DNA of 64,000 nucleotides from Acidobacteriaceae bacterium TAA 166 (GTDB lineage: Bacteria > Acidobacteriota > Terriglobia > Terriglobales > Acidobacteriaceae), in NCBI GenBank assembly GCA_000421065.1, contig ATWD01000001.1, positions 4,146,001 through 4,210,000 on the forward strand, read 5' to 3'. Under the pieces are notes generated by a model. It ran no database searches and was not told the origin of the DNA. It saw only the letters and a program-made list of their open reading frames with translations. How positions within the stretch are numbered: position 1 is the stretch's first letter; each line of letters opens with the position of its first letter. The translations under genes and the position numbers were made by a program. Below are positions 26,665 to 35,623 of the stretch, piece after piece.

Positions 26665-28191
26665 ATGCCGAATCTGCCTGAAGACGAGTTCCGTATCCAC
26701 TATCACGACGAGGTCCCGCGAGGGGCGAAGATCAAGGTCATTGGCGTCGGCGGCGGCGGAAATAATGCCGTCAATCGCATGATCCAGGCCAAGGTGGAGG
26801 GCGTCGAGTTTATCGCCGCCAATACGGATGTGCAGGCCCTGACGGTCTCGAGCGCTCCGGTGAAGCTGCAGCTGGGGGTGAAGCTGACGAGCGGTCTGGG
26901 CGCGGGAGCGAATCCCGATGTGGGACGGCGCGCGGCGCTCGAGGATTCGGACAAGATCATCGAGGCGCTCGAGGGCGCGGACATGGTCTTCGTGACCGCC
27001 GGTCTGGGCGGAGGCACAGGAACGGGCGCGGCCCCGGTGATAGCCTCGCTGGCCAGCGAGATGGGAGCCCTGACCGTGGCTGTGGTGACGCGGCCGTTCG
27101 GCTTCGAGGGCAAGCGGCGCATGATGCAGGCCGAGCGCGGCATGCAGGAGCTGCTGGACTCGGTCGATACCGTCATTGTGATTCCGAACGAGAAGCTGCT
27201 GGCAGTGGCCAAGGATGCGGGATTCTTCGAGAGCTTTCGGATCGCGGACGACGTTCTGCGCCAGGGCGTGCAGGGGATCTCGGACATTATTACGATTCCG
27301 GGCGTGATCAATCGCGACTTCGCCGACGTGAAGACGACGATGGCGGGGATGGGATATGCGGTGATGGGCACGGCAATGCGTTCGGGTCCGGACCGGGCGA
27401 TGGAGGCCGCGATGGCCGCGATGGCCTCGCCGCTGCTGGAGTCGGGCGCGATCGATGGAGCGCGCGGCATCCTGATCAACATTACGGGATCGAGCAACCT
27501 GAAGCTGAGCGAGGTGAACGAAGCCTCGACGATCATCCAGAACGCGGCGCATGAGGACGCGAATATCATCTTCGGCGCGGTGCAGGACGAGACGATGGGT
27601 GAGGATATCAAGATCACCGTCATCGCTACGGGCTTCAAGCAGCAGGAGACGCCGGCTCGCAGGGAGAAGATGCTGGCGGAGTCGAAGCTGCCGACGGCGC
27701 GGCACGAGGCCCCTGCCGAGGTACGGATTCCGATTTCGCGGCCTGCGGAAGCGATCCGACCGAGGTTTATGAGCGAGGAGAAGGCGGAGCGTTCGGAACC
27801 TCCGGCGCCGGCGGTTGCTTCGACTCCGGTGGTTGCTTCGACTCCGGCGGAGGAGGTTCGGGACAAGGCTCCAGAGGCTGCTTCTGAACAAGAGGCGGTT
27901 GTTCCGGAAGCGCCTAAGCTGGTTCCAGTTCCGGCGTCGGTCTTCGACGACGATTTTTTCCGCGGTTCGGCATCGAGGACAGTGGTGCCGCGGGTGGTGG
28001 AGGAGCCTTCGCGGGTCGAGACTGGAGTTCGTGATTCTGGTTACTTTAGCTCCTCAGAGAGCGTCCAATCGGATGCGGCGGTCATCGAATCAAGTGTGCG
28101 GCCGACCTTTGGTGGTTCGGCTGCGACTCAGACGGATCCTGCGGAGCCGGATGAGCTGGATATTCCGGCGTTTTTGCGGCGGGGACATTGA
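26665..28191 (+). CDS. ftsZ: Cell division GTPase FtsZ
   Basis: 508 residues, longer than the common 380-400 because of a linker of about 150 residues. N-terminal [19 protein letters not shown], the tubulin signature [18 protein letters not shown], the T7 loop [16 protein letters not shown] with the catalytic Asp, then the flexible Pro/Glu/Val-rich linker (residues 340-490) and the C-terminal conserved peptide [13 protein letters not shown], which binds FtsA. It has a good ribosome site (GAAGGAG) before ATG 26665. It polymerises into the Z-ring. Linker repeats such as [12 protein letters not shown] are low complexity. Confidence 0.97.
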   Translation: MPNLPEDEFRIHYHDEVPRGAKIKVIGVGGGGNNAVNRMIQAKVEGVEFIAANTDVQALTVSSAPVKLQLGVKLTSGLGAGANPDVGRRAALEDSDKIIEALEGADMVFVTAGLGGGTGTGAAPVIASLASEMGALTVAVVTRPFGFEGKRRMMQAERGMQELLDSVDTVIVIPNEKLLAVAKDAGFFESFRIADDVLRQGVQGISDIITIPGVINRDFADVKTTMAGMGYAVMGTAMRSGPDRAMEAAMAAMASPLLESGAIDGARGILINITGSSNLKLSEVNEASTIIQNAAHEDANIIFGAVQDETMGEDIKITVIATGFKQQETPARREKMLAESKLPTARHEAPAEVRIPISRPAEAIRPRFMSEEKAERSEPPAPAVASTPVVASTPAEEVRDKAPEAASEQEAVVPEAPKLVPVPASVFDDDFFRGSASRTVVPRVVEEPSRVETGVRDSGYFSSSESVQSDAAVIESSVRPTFGGSAATQTDPAEPDELDIPAFLRRGH

Positions 28192-28329
28192 GATCGTGGA
28201 TGGGGTCTCCTCTTCCTGGTGTATCGCAGCTCTTCGGATGGATGTGAGTTAAAGATTTCTCAGGCTTTGCCAGCTTTTTTGGCAACTTGATTGCTTATTC
28301 TGTTTTTGATTTAAGAGGGAGCGCCTTCG

Positions 28330-29583
28330 GTGTCGAATTGGGTCAGGATCATTGGCGGAGTCCTTCTGGGCCTGGTGTTGGGTTCGGGGGTTGAAGCATC
28401 GGCATTTACGTCTTCGGCGAACAGAAAACATCACTCCTCGGGGACGGCACGTGCGGTCTCGACGGGGCGACCCCGGAGCGTGACGGCGAAAAAGTCTTCC
28501 CACGGGAAGTCCGGGGCCAAGGCTAGTGTTGTGGCGGTGTCGAAGACGACGGGCAAGGGCCACGGAGCGCGAACTCGGCTGGCGGTTCGACACTCCCGCT
28601 ACTATGAGCGCTTCACGGCGAGCTCCTTTGCCGACAATTTGGCGCTGGGCGACGTGACCGAGGGCGAGGACCCGATCGTCCGCGCGGCGGCGATTGAGGC
28701 CCTGGGCAACATGAACGGCACGGCGCTGGCGATCGATCCGTCGACCGGCCGGATTCTGGCGATGGTAAACCAGAAGCTGGCGCTGTCGCGGGGAGCGGAG
28801 CCCTGCTCGACCATTAAGCTTTCGGTCGCGCTGGCGGCGCTCGAAGAGGGAGTAGTCAAGAAGGACACCCCGGTCAATCTGGGCGGCCGCTTCCATATGA
28901 CTTTGACGGAGGCTCTCGCTCACTCCAACAATGCCTACTTTGAGACGCTGGGGCGCACGCTGGGCTTCGAGCGGGTGAAGCGCTACGCCAATGAGTTCGG
29001 CCTGGGCGAGCTGGCCGGCTATCACATTCAGGGCGAACAACTTGGCACCTATCCCGATGAGGCGCTGCCCGCCTCGCTGGGCGGCGTGGGCAGGATGTGC
29101 TCGTTCGGCGAGAGCGTGTCGATGACGCCGCTGCAGCTGGGAGCGCTGGTCTCGGCGATCGCGAACGGGGGGACTCTTTACTACCTGCAGCATCCGGAGA
29201 GCGAGCTCGATATCGCTGCTTTTGAGCCCCGCATCAAGCGGCAACTGAATATTGCTCCCCTGATCCCGGAGATCGTGGATGGAATGCAGGGCGCGGTGAT
29301 GTATGGGACGGCGCGGTCTCTGCGAACCAACTTCAACCAGTTTCCGGTGATGGGCAAGACCGGGACCTGCTCGAACAATGGAACTCGCTTTGGCTGGTTC
29401 GGGTCGTATGCAGATACACCGAATGGACGGATTGTGACGGTCTTCTTCCTCGAGGGGGGGAGACCGACCTTTGGACCGAAGGCGGCGGAGTTGACAGGGC
29501 ACTTCTACCAGGCCCTATGGGATAAGAGCTACTTTCATCCGAGGATGCAGCAGGCTACCGGCGTAATGGGTGGAACGGAGTAG
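28330..29583 (+). CDS. Penicillin-binding transpeptidase domain protein without the usual dimerisation domain
   Basis: 417 residues from a GTG with GAGGGA before it. After a signal-anchor-like N-terminus (residues 5-22) comes a basic Ser/Lys-rich stretch (30-90). The transpeptidase fold then begins at ALAIDPSTGRILAMVNQ, with all three serine-acyl motifs: S160-T-I-K, SNN (199-201) and KTGT (343-346). No pedestal domain lies before it, so it is smaller than FtsI or PBP2 and close in size to class D-like or YbgF-type lone domains. It lies 138 bp after ftsZ and may act in septal wall synthesis or remodelling. The penicillin-binding fold is clear; the role is inferred. Confidence 0.85.
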   Translation: MSNWVRIIGGVLLGLVLGSGVEASAFTSSANRKHHSSGTARAVSTGRPRSVTAKKSSHGKSGAKASVVAVSKTTGKGHGARTRLAVRHSRYYERFTASSFADNLALGDVTEGEDPIVRAAAIEALGNMNGTALAIDPSTGRILAMVNQKLALSRGAEPCSTIKLSVALAALEEGVVKKDTPVNLGGRFHMTLTEALAHSNNAYFETLGRTLGFERVKRYANEFGLGELAGYHIQGEQLGTYPDEALPASLGGVGRMCSFGESVSMTPLQLGALVSAIANGGTLYYLQHPESELDIAAFEPRIKRQLNIAPLIPEIVDGMQGAVMYGTARSLRTNFNQFPVMGKTGTCSNNGTRFGWFGSYADTPNGRIVTVFFLEGGRPTFGPKAAELTGHFYQALWDKSYFHPRMQQATGVMGGTE

Positions 29584-30014
29584 GGCGCATCGACAGATTC
29601 GAATCTGCGATTTTTGGGAGAGAGGCGATGGCCTGGCCCACTGCGCTCTGCCACCCCACAAACGAAGACCTGTTTGTGGGGACCCCGGTACGGGCGGTCA
29701 CTTCGTGACTTGTATATCGGCTTCGCCACGGGCCTCCCTCTGGTCGGCGCGTAAATTTCTCAAGCGACCAACGGGAGCCCCACCCCGAAGGGAGTACACG
29801 CGTCACGAAGTGACCGCCCCATGTGCAGTGGGCCCGCGCGGCAGCGTTGTCTTACTCAAAGAATAGACGAATAGACTGATACAACCTGGATTGGAGCTTT
29901 TGGAAGACGACAGCAGTTCGCGATGGTCGCGGGCCGCTTTATTTAAACGGGTCGAGTGGGGATGGGATGGGGAGGCCTTTTGCTTGCTTGCGCAAGATGG
30001 GGTAGAAGGGTGGA
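29584..30014. other. 431-bp gap holding fold-back copy G
   Basis: Between the transpeptidase stop and nnr. The first 40 bp include the imperfect inverted repeat CAGATTCGAATCTG (29593-29606). Copy G fills 29624-29847. The remaining 165 bp should carry the nnr promoter, though no convincing -35/-10 pair was picked out. Confidence 0.6.
29624..29847. repeat. Long fold-back repeat, copy G (with inserted hairpin)
   Basis: Full-length element with both GGTCACTTCGTGAC and ACGCGTCACGAAGTGACC. In its left arm it carries an extra hairpin, CCCCACAAAC...GTTTGTGGGG (29654-29681), which recurs in copy H. The inner arms are GGGCCTCCCTCTGGTCG and GCGACCAACGGGAGCCCC. Confidence 0.85.
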
Positions 30015-31646
30015 ATGAGAGTTCTTACATCAGTGGAGATGGCGCAGACGGACAAGCGGACAGAGGAGCTGGGAACTCCCCTGGCATCGTTGATGGAGGC
30101 AGCGGGTGGAGCGGTGTCTGCGTTCGTGCGGCGGAGATACCCGGAGACGAAGCGCGTGATTGCGCTGTGCGGCAAGGGCAATAACGGCGGCGACGGGATG
30201 GTGGCGGCCCGGGTGCTGGCTGCCGAGGGCGTCTCGATCGAGGTGGTGCTGCTGGGCAAGGCCGAGGAGATGAAGGGTGATGCCGCGGCGGCGCTGTCGA
30301 AGCTGCGGGCGGAGACGGGACTGCCGATCCACGAGGTGGAGGATGAGGAGACGCTGAAGCAGGTCCTTGAACGCGTCACGGAGGGCGTCGTGCTGAATGG
30401 GGCCGCAAGTCTGGACGAGGTTGTCCTGCTGGATGCGGTGGTGGGGACGGGGTTTCGTCCACCTCTGCGGTCGGTCGCGGCTGCTGCCCGGGATTGGGTC
30501 GGGGAGAGCAGGATTCCTGTGATTGCGGTGGATGTTCCGAGCGGATGGGATGCGGACTCGACCGAGCAGACGGTGGAGGGAGCGTTTCGAGCAGATGCCG
30601 TGGTGACCTTTACGGCTCCCAAGCTGGCGCATGTCTTTGGGTATATGACGCCTTCTTTCTCGTTCACTCCCAGCCCGGTGGTGGTCGCGGATATCGGGTC
30701 GCCGGAGGAGGCGATTCCCGCGGGAGATGGATTGAGCTGGACGGGTGGTTCGAAGGGGGTCGCGGAGAGGCCGCGCGGACCCAACTCCAACAAGGGCAAG
30801 TTTGGGCACGTGCTGGTGGTGGGAGGGAGCTACGGGACGGCGGGGGCTCCATCGATGTCGTCGCTGGCGGCGATGCGCACGGGAGCGGGGCTGGTGACCG
30901 CGGGGGTTCCGAAGAGCGTGGTGGATGTGGTGGCCGGGGTGGCCCCGGAGTTGATGGTGATGCCGCTCGAGGAAGGGCCGGAGGGTGCGCTGGTGCTCGC
31001 CAACGTCCAGGGAGAGAGGCTCGATGCGCTGACGGGGAAGATGACGGTGCTGGCTGTGGGGCCGGGGCTGTCGCAGCGTGGGGAGGCCGGGGCTGTCGTG
31101 CGGGAGCTGGTGGCGAAGACGAAGGTTCCCATGGTGATCGACGCGGATGGTCTGAACGCCTTCGCGGAGAGCGTGGATCTTCTGGATGGGGCGGGGCGGA
31201 CGCTGGTGCTGACTCCGCATCCGGGGGAGATGGCGAGGCTGGCCGGAATGACGGTGAAGGAGGTCGAGGCCGACCGAATCGGGCTTGCGCGCAGGTTTGC
31301 CACGGAGCATAAGCTGACGCTGGTGCTGAAGGGCTGGAGGACGCTGGTGGCGCATCCGGATGGTCGCGTGGCGGTGAATACTACGGGGAATCCGGCGATG
31401 TCGAAGGGGGGCAGCGGCGATATCCTGACCGGAATTGTGGCGGCGATGCTGGGGCAGTATCCGGACGATGTGGCGAGGGCGGTCGAGACGGCCGTCTATC
31501 TGCATGGCCTGGCGGCAGACTTCGCCGCGCGCGGGATGGATGAGCATACGGTGCTGGCTACCGATACGGTGGCTCATCTTTCGGATGCGTTCCGGTACCG
31601 GGTGCGGGATGAAGATGGGTTGGTCTGGATCTGCGGACTTCGGTGA
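30015..31646 (+). CDS. nnr: Bifunctional NAD(P)H-hydrate epimerase / ADP-dependent dehydratase
   Basis: 543 residues; it repairs damaged NAD(P)H hydrates. The N-terminal YjeF_N epimerase domain (1-215) has MRVLTSVEMAQTDKRT and ALCGKGNNGGDGMVAARVL, with the second half at DAVVGTGFRPPLR and IPVIAVDVPSGWDADS. The C-terminal ribokinase-like dehydratase domain (about 250-530) has KFGHVLVVGGSYGTAGAPS, PMVIDADGLNAFA, LTPHPGEMARL and the nucleotide motif NPAMSKGGSGDILTGI. It overlaps tsaE by 4 bp (GTGA), a pairing common in bacteria. Confidence 0.95.
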   Translation: MRVLTSVEMAQTDKRTEELGTPLASLMEAAGGAVSAFVRRRYPETKRVIALCGKGNNGGDGMVAARVLAAEGVSIEVVLLGKAEEMKGDAAAALSKLRAETGLPIHEVEDEETLKQVLERVTEGVVLNGAASLDEVVLLDAVVGTGFRPPLRSVAAAARDWVGESRIPVIAVDVPSGWDADSTEQTVEGAFRADAVVTFTAPKLAHVFGYMTPSFSFTPSPVVVADIGSPEEAIPAGDGLSWTGGSKGVAERPRGPNSNKGKFGHVLVVGGSYGTAGAPSMSSLAAMRTGAGLVTAGVPKSVVDVVAGVAPELMVMPLEEGPEGALVLANVQGERLDALTGKMTVLAVGPGLSQRGEAGAVVRELVAKTKVPMVIDADGLNAFAESVDLLDGAGRTLVLTPHPGEMARLAGMTVKEVEADRIGLARRFATEHKLTLVLKGWRTLVAHPDGRVAVNTTGNPAMSKGGSGDILTGIVAAMLGQYPDDVARAVETAVYLHGLAADFAARGMDEHTVLATDTVAHLSDAFRYRVRDEDGLVWICGLR

Positions 31647-32161
31647 TCTCCGAAGAGGAGATATCTGCGACGATTTACGGAGAGCGAGACTGGCGGGAAA
31701 GGGAATTTGATTTGAAGAGTTTTTCTCGAGAGAAGAGATTTCGGACCCGGAGCGTGGCGGGAACGCTGGCGTTGGGGGAGAAGATCGCGGAGATTCTGCT
31801 GCCGACGCCCAAGCTGGTGGTGCTGCGCGGCGAGGTTGGGGCGGGGAAGACGACGCTGATCAAGGGCATCGCGGCCTCGCTTGGAGCGGCGACGGAGGAG
31901 GACGTGACCAGTCCTACCTTCACGCTGGTGCATGAGTATACGGGGCCGAAGGTGAAGGTGTACCACCTCGACCTCTACCGTTTGGAGACGGAGCGCGAGC
32001 TGGCGACGCTGGGGGTGGATGAGATGGTCTCGGAGGAGAACGCTCTGATGCTGGTGGAGTGGGGAGAGAGGTTCGAGAGCATCGTCTCGCGCATGGACGC
32101 GGAGATCGCTATGGAGCACGGCGAAGGCGATGAACGGGGATTGATGGTGCGGTGGGGATGA
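31643..32161 (+). CDS. tsaE: tRNA threonylcarbamoyladenosine biosynthesis ATPase TsaE
   Basis: 172 residues from a GTG overlapping the nnr stop. The family core begins near residue 35: TRSVAGTLALGEKIAE, P-loop LRGEVGAGKTTLIKG, the switch-like VTSPTFTLVHEY and YHLDLYRLETERELATLGVDE. It works with TsaB and TsaD to make t6A at tRNA position 37. The 34-residue N-terminal extension is unusual; an internal TTG at 31711 would give a shorter protein, but the GTGA overlap favours the first start. Confidence 0.92.
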   Translation: MISEEEISATIYGERDWREREFDLKSFSREKRFRTRSVAGTLALGEKIAEILLPTPKLVVLRGEVGAGKTTLIKGIAASLGAATEEDVTSPTFTLVHEYTGPKVKVYHLDLYRLETERELATLGVDEMVSEENALMLVEWGERFESIVSRMDAEIAMEHGEGDERGLMVRWG

Positions 32162-32301
32162 TGCACGGCGGGGACTGCCCTTCAGCTAAAGGGATATGGC
32201 GGATCCTGGGAGTTCCATCGCCTGCGACTTTCCTGATCGTTGGGGACGGACCTTTGCAAAAGTTCAATCCTATGCGTATCAGGTGCATTTCTCCGGAGCA
32301 T

Positions 32302-33105
32302 TTACCGTGAGGGCGATATTGCAACGCCGGCTTCGCTGGTGAGGACGCGGAAAACAAAGGTCTCCTGCAGGTAGAGGCGCACGACGGAATCGGTGTGGCT
32401 GAGATAACCGATGGAGACATCCTGTCCGAGGTTGAGCTCGAAGTCGCCTCCTCGTGTGGTCAGGACGAATGCGCCTTCGATGGCCGGTGCCCAGACGATA
32501 TTGCCGTCTACGATGCGCTTGACATGTTCGAGGATGGGATAGCCATGGTCGCGGGTCTCGGCGAGCGCTGTGTACTCGTTCGCTCCCAACAGAACGGAGT
32601 AGGGTCCATTTACGCCCACCAGTCGCAGTTGGCTCAAGGCCTGGGCCACCGCATCGGGATAGTCGCGCACGTCTGCGGGAAGGGTGACAATTGGATTGCT
32701 TGTGCCTTCCCGTATTCCCTGGATGTTTGCAGCCTGATATCCGTTGAAGATGGCGCGGTCTTCGGCAAAGGCGAGTTTCCTGGCGGCGTCCTTCGCGGGT
32801 TGCCAGTCGGAGTCATCCGACCCGCGTTCCACATCATCGATGGCCTGACGGGAGAGCTCAAAGGGGACACGAAGCTCCACGAGCGGTTTGACCTCGCGCT
32901 GGCTGGCAAGGATGCCGTCTTCGGGAGCGGAGATCGACTGCAGATGGCCGGTGGACACTCCGGGCAGAGCGAGTCCTCCGGGGGAAGGAACGTCGACCAC
33001 GCGTCGCCCGGCCAAATAGCGCTTCAGTGTCCTGGTGGTCTCTTCTTCGATCTGCGCCCAGGCGGCGTCGGAGATGGGTGCGAGCTCGCGATGGAGGTTA
33101 TTCAT
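32302..33105 (-). CDS. Family 1 encapsulin shell protein
   Basis: 267 residues, the usual length for HK97-fold encapsulins (linocin M18-like). The N-terminus MNNLHRELAPISDAAWAQIEEETTRTLKRYLAGRRVVDV matches the N-arm that forms the cargo-binding pocket. Further family marks are the E-loop region VKPLVELRVPFELSRQAIDDVERG, AEDRAIFNGY, and the C-terminal GQDVSIGYLSHTDSVVRLYLQETFVFRVL. Subunits assemble into a protein nanocompartment. It is translated downstream of, and overlaps by 8 bp, the DyP peroxidase gene, whose tail carries a cargo tag. A purine-rich AAAGGAAAGAAAG leads into the ATG. Confidence 0.95.
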   Translation of the reverse strand: MNNLHRELAPISDAAWAQIEEETTRTLKRYLAGRRVVDVPSPGGLALPGVSTGHLQSISAPEDGILASQREVKPLVELRVPFELSRQAIDDVERGSDDSDWQPAKDAARKLAFAEDRAIFNGYQAANIQGIREGTSNPIVTLPADVRDYPDAVAQALSQLRLVGVNGPYSVLLGANEYTALAETRDHGYPILEHVKRIVDGNIVWAPAIEGAFVLTTRGGDFELNLGQDVSIGYLSHTDSVVRLYLQETFVFRVLTSEAGVAISPSR

Positions 33106-34180
33106 CTTTCTTTCCTTTCAGTGATCCTATTTTGAGTGACGTATCGCGCACGGGCGGCGGCGAGGGAGGGGCAGGTGTCGTCGACACGTCGACTGGCGCA
33201 GACTGCGGAGCGTCTGGGGTAATCGCATTTGGGTCAATCTCGTCGAGAAATGTTGCCGACGGTACGAAAAATAAGCTGCCGGTCACGGCGCGGCTGAAGT
33301 CGAGCAGCTGGTCGTAGTTGCCCGGGGGGCGCCCGACGAACATATTCTGAAGCATGGTCTCCGTGATCCGCGGAGTTCGGCTGTAACCGATGAAGTATGT
33401 CCCGAACTCTCCATGACCTGGACGTCCGAAGGGCATGTTATCGCGGAGAATCTTGAGCTCCTTGCCGTTTTCCTCGATGACGGTCAGGGCGCTGTGCGCC
33501 GAGGGCGGTTTTTCGGCACCACTCAGCTCGATGTCGGAGAGTTTTTTGCGGCCGATGATGCGCTCCTGGGCTTCGACGGAGAGAGCATTCCATCCCTTCA
33601 TGTCGTGAAGGTACTTCTGCACGACGACGTAGCTGCCGCCGGAGAAGGCTGGATCTTCGTCGCCGACGATTGCGGCTTCCCGCGCGGCGTCGCCTCTGGG
33701 ATTTTCGGTGCCGTCGACAAATCCAATCACGTCGCGGTCCTCGAAGTATCGGAAGCCGTGGACCTCGTCTATCACGGTGACTGCATCCCCGATGTTCTCC
33801 ATAATCTGGGTCGCCAGTTCAAAGCAGAGGTCCATGCGTTTGGCGCGAATATGAAACAGGATGTCGCCGGGGGTGGAGACGGCGTGGCGGCTGCCGGAGC
33901 GGATCTCCTGAAACGGATGAAGCTCCGCGGGGCGAGGCGCCCCGAAGAGCCTGTCCCAAGCATCGGAGCCGAATCCGGCGATGCAAGTGAGACCTGCTTC
34001 GATGTCACGGAATTCAACGGCGCGGATGAGCCCGGCAAGATCGGCGCAGAATGAGCGCACCAGCGTATATGCGTCCTGGTCCTGGCGGATGCAGACAACC
34101 AGAAAGATTGCTGAGCGGGTGAGTGGGGCGACCACCGTTTGAGGAAGAATGATCTCGTTTAGCTCTCTGGGGGCATCCAT
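33098..34180 (-). CDS. DyP-type haem peroxidase, encapsulin cargo
   Basis: 360 residues. B-class DyP layout: the active-site GFVDGTENPRGD (Asp156), the probable proximal haem His229 in PPSAHSAL, and ILRDNMPFG (Arg246). The core ends near residue 312, followed by a Pro/Ser/Thr-rich linker and a C-terminal tag TSLKIGSLKG (347-356). That tag matches known encapsulin targeting peptides of the SLxIGSLKG type. The enzyme oxidises dyes or phenolics with peroxide, here presumably inside the shell encoded next door. Start ATG at 34178-34180. Confidence 0.95.
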   Translation of the reverse strand: MDAPRELNEIILPQTVVAPLTRSAIFLVVCIRQDQDAYTLVRSFCADLAGLIRAVEFRDIEAGLTCIAGFGSDAWDRLFGAPRPAELHPFQEIRSGSRHAVSTPGDILFHIRAKRMDLCFELATQIMENIGDAVTVIDEVHGFRYFEDRDVIGFVDGTENPRGDAAREAAIVGDEDPAFSGGSYVVVQKYLHDMKGWNALSVEAQERIIGRKKLSDIELSGAEKPPSAHSALTVIEENGKELKILRDNMPFGRPGHGEFGTYFIGYSRTPRITETMLQNMFVGRPPGNYDQLLDFSRAVTGSLFFVPSATFLDEIDPNAITPDAPQSAPVDVSTTPAPPSPPPVRDTSLKIGSLKGKKDE

Positions 34181-34516
34181 TTCGTCAATCTCGATCCAGG
34201 GTGATTCTCATCTCTTTGCAGTATCGCATCTTAGATCATCTCCCGGACTATTTTGCCCGACCGTGTGGATCTGATGGGCTTGGCAAAAACAAACCGAAGA
34301 CTAACTGGTACTGTTTTGCTAGGCCCTTCAGTTACGCTTGCATGGCGATATCGACACCTCGCACCCTTTCCTGCGGAGCGCGCCGGTGGACTTTTCTTAT
34401 GGTTTCCAGCATCGTGAACTTACTAAGGAATAAACCGGAATGCCGAGCAATATCCAATGCGGCACAAACAATCTGGTGTTTGTGCCGCATGCAGGGGAAG
34501 GTGCCTGGGAATTTAG
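34181..34516. other. 336-bp gap upstream of the DyP gene
   Basis: Should carry the promoter of the DyP/encapsulin operon on the minus strand. The far end holds a 14-bp hairpin (34457-34490). No gene, repeat of the window families or clear PerR/Fur-like palindrome was seen. Confidence 0.5.
34457..34490 (-). terminator. Hairpin after the SGNH lipoprotein gene
   Basis: ATGCGGCACAAACA pairs perfectly with TGTTTGTGCCGCAT (14 bp, 6-nt loop), 27 bp beyond the SGNH gene stop on the minus strand. Only a weak TTGGATATTG follows. Confidence 0.5.
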
Positions 34517-35623
34517 TTAGAAGATCTGCGCGAGGTGTTGGGCGATGACGGGACCATACAGGTTGTCGAATGCCCACTGTGTCGGGTGGGTGCCATCCTT
34601 CGTCAATGTCGATACATTGACCGCGTTTAGTCCGCCCACTCGGAACATGTTGATCGCCGGTATTCCCGCGCTGCCCGCATAACCTGCCTCTGCATCGGCC
34701 AGCAGTTTCGTGTTTGTAGCTGTTCCAAGCGCATTCAGCTGCGGTGTCACGATGACTACTCGGATCGTCGGTTTCGCAGCCTCCAACGTCTCCACGATCC
34801 ACCCGAGTGCACCGAGGGCTGTGCCAGCCGTGGGAGCATCCCCAACCTGCCCGATCGTCTCTGACTCGTCATTTGTGCCCAGCTCGATGATGGCGAGGTC
34901 CGAGTCGGCCAAGTTATCCGCAAGCGTGGCTCCGTCCTTGCCGCCATCGGTCGTACACTCCGGCCTCACAGCAGTCGAGTACGGCTTCAATTCATCCCCC
35001 GGCGCGTTCGCCCCATAGCAGATGAAGGCCTGCGACAGCTTCCGCCCCGGTATTGCGTCCGTGTAGGTAGCGATCAGGCCAGTCCTTTGCATGACGACCT
35101 TCTGCCACTCCTTACCGGACCCGTTTATAGCGGAGATGCTGTCGCCTAACACGTAGAACTTCTTCCCGGCCAGGAATGAGGTGCCGTCCTGACCGGCAGG
35201 GCCTTGCGCTCCCTGAGCTCCGGTCGGCCCGGTTGGCCCCTGGGGGCCCGGAATACCAGGGACTCCCTGTGCCCCCGCAGGTCCCGTAGCCCCGGTGGCT
35301 CCCAGTGCTCCGTCCACACCGGCGCCAGCAAGCAGAGCCCACTTCGCGGCGCTCTGAGCGGAGCCGACCGGAGGAATATTCGTGGTGCTTGACAGGGCGA
35401 TATAGGTCGATCGCTGATAGGTCACGGCATCGTTCGCCGAGTACTGCACAGCCGGGTCATAAGCCTGGCGGTAGACCATGCCTGGAGGTCCAGCAGGTCC
35501 GGCTGGACCGGTAGCGGTCGCGGCGTCATTCGGTTTAGCTTGAGCGGTGCCACATCCGGTAAGGATCGGGGAAAAGGACAAGGCAATTGCGGCAGAAAGA
35601 AACACAGCTCTGCGGTAAGACAC
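34517..35623 (-). CDS. Lipoprotein with collagen-like segment and SGNH/GDSL hydrolase domain
   Basis: 368 residues from a GTG with AGGAG 8 nt before it. Signal with lipobox LTGC (Cys24). A short collagen stretch lies at 39-48. A carbohydrate-binding-like module follows (51-99: YRQAYDPAVQYSANDAVTYQ...SAAKWALLA, resembling CBM5/12 modules). A run of 14 Gly-X-Y triplets comes next (105-147), then a C-terminal SGNH hydrolase: block I VLGDSIS (Ser162), block III IELGTNDES, block V DGTHPT. It is probably a surface-exposed esterase acting on acylated polysaccharide or chitin-like polymers. The domain calls are from motif; the substrate is a guess. Confidence 0.82.
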   Translation of the reverse strand: MSYRRAVFLSAAIALSFSPILTGCGTAQAKPNDAATATGPAGPAGPPGMVYRQAYDPAVQYSANDAVTYQRSTYIALSSTTNIPPVGSAQSAAKWALLAGAGVDGALGATGATGPAGAQGVPGIPGPQGPTGPTGAQGAQGPAGQDGTSFLAGKKFYVLGDSISAINGSGKEWQKVVMQRTGLIATYTDAIPGRKLSQAFICYGANAPGDELKPYSTAVRPECTTDGGKDGATLADNLADSDLAIIELGTNDESETIGQVGDAPTAGTALGALGWIVETLEAAKPTIRVVIVTPQLNALGTATNTKLLADAEAGYAGSAGIPAINMFRVGGLNAVNVSTLTKDGTHPTQWAFDNLYGPVIAQHLAQIF

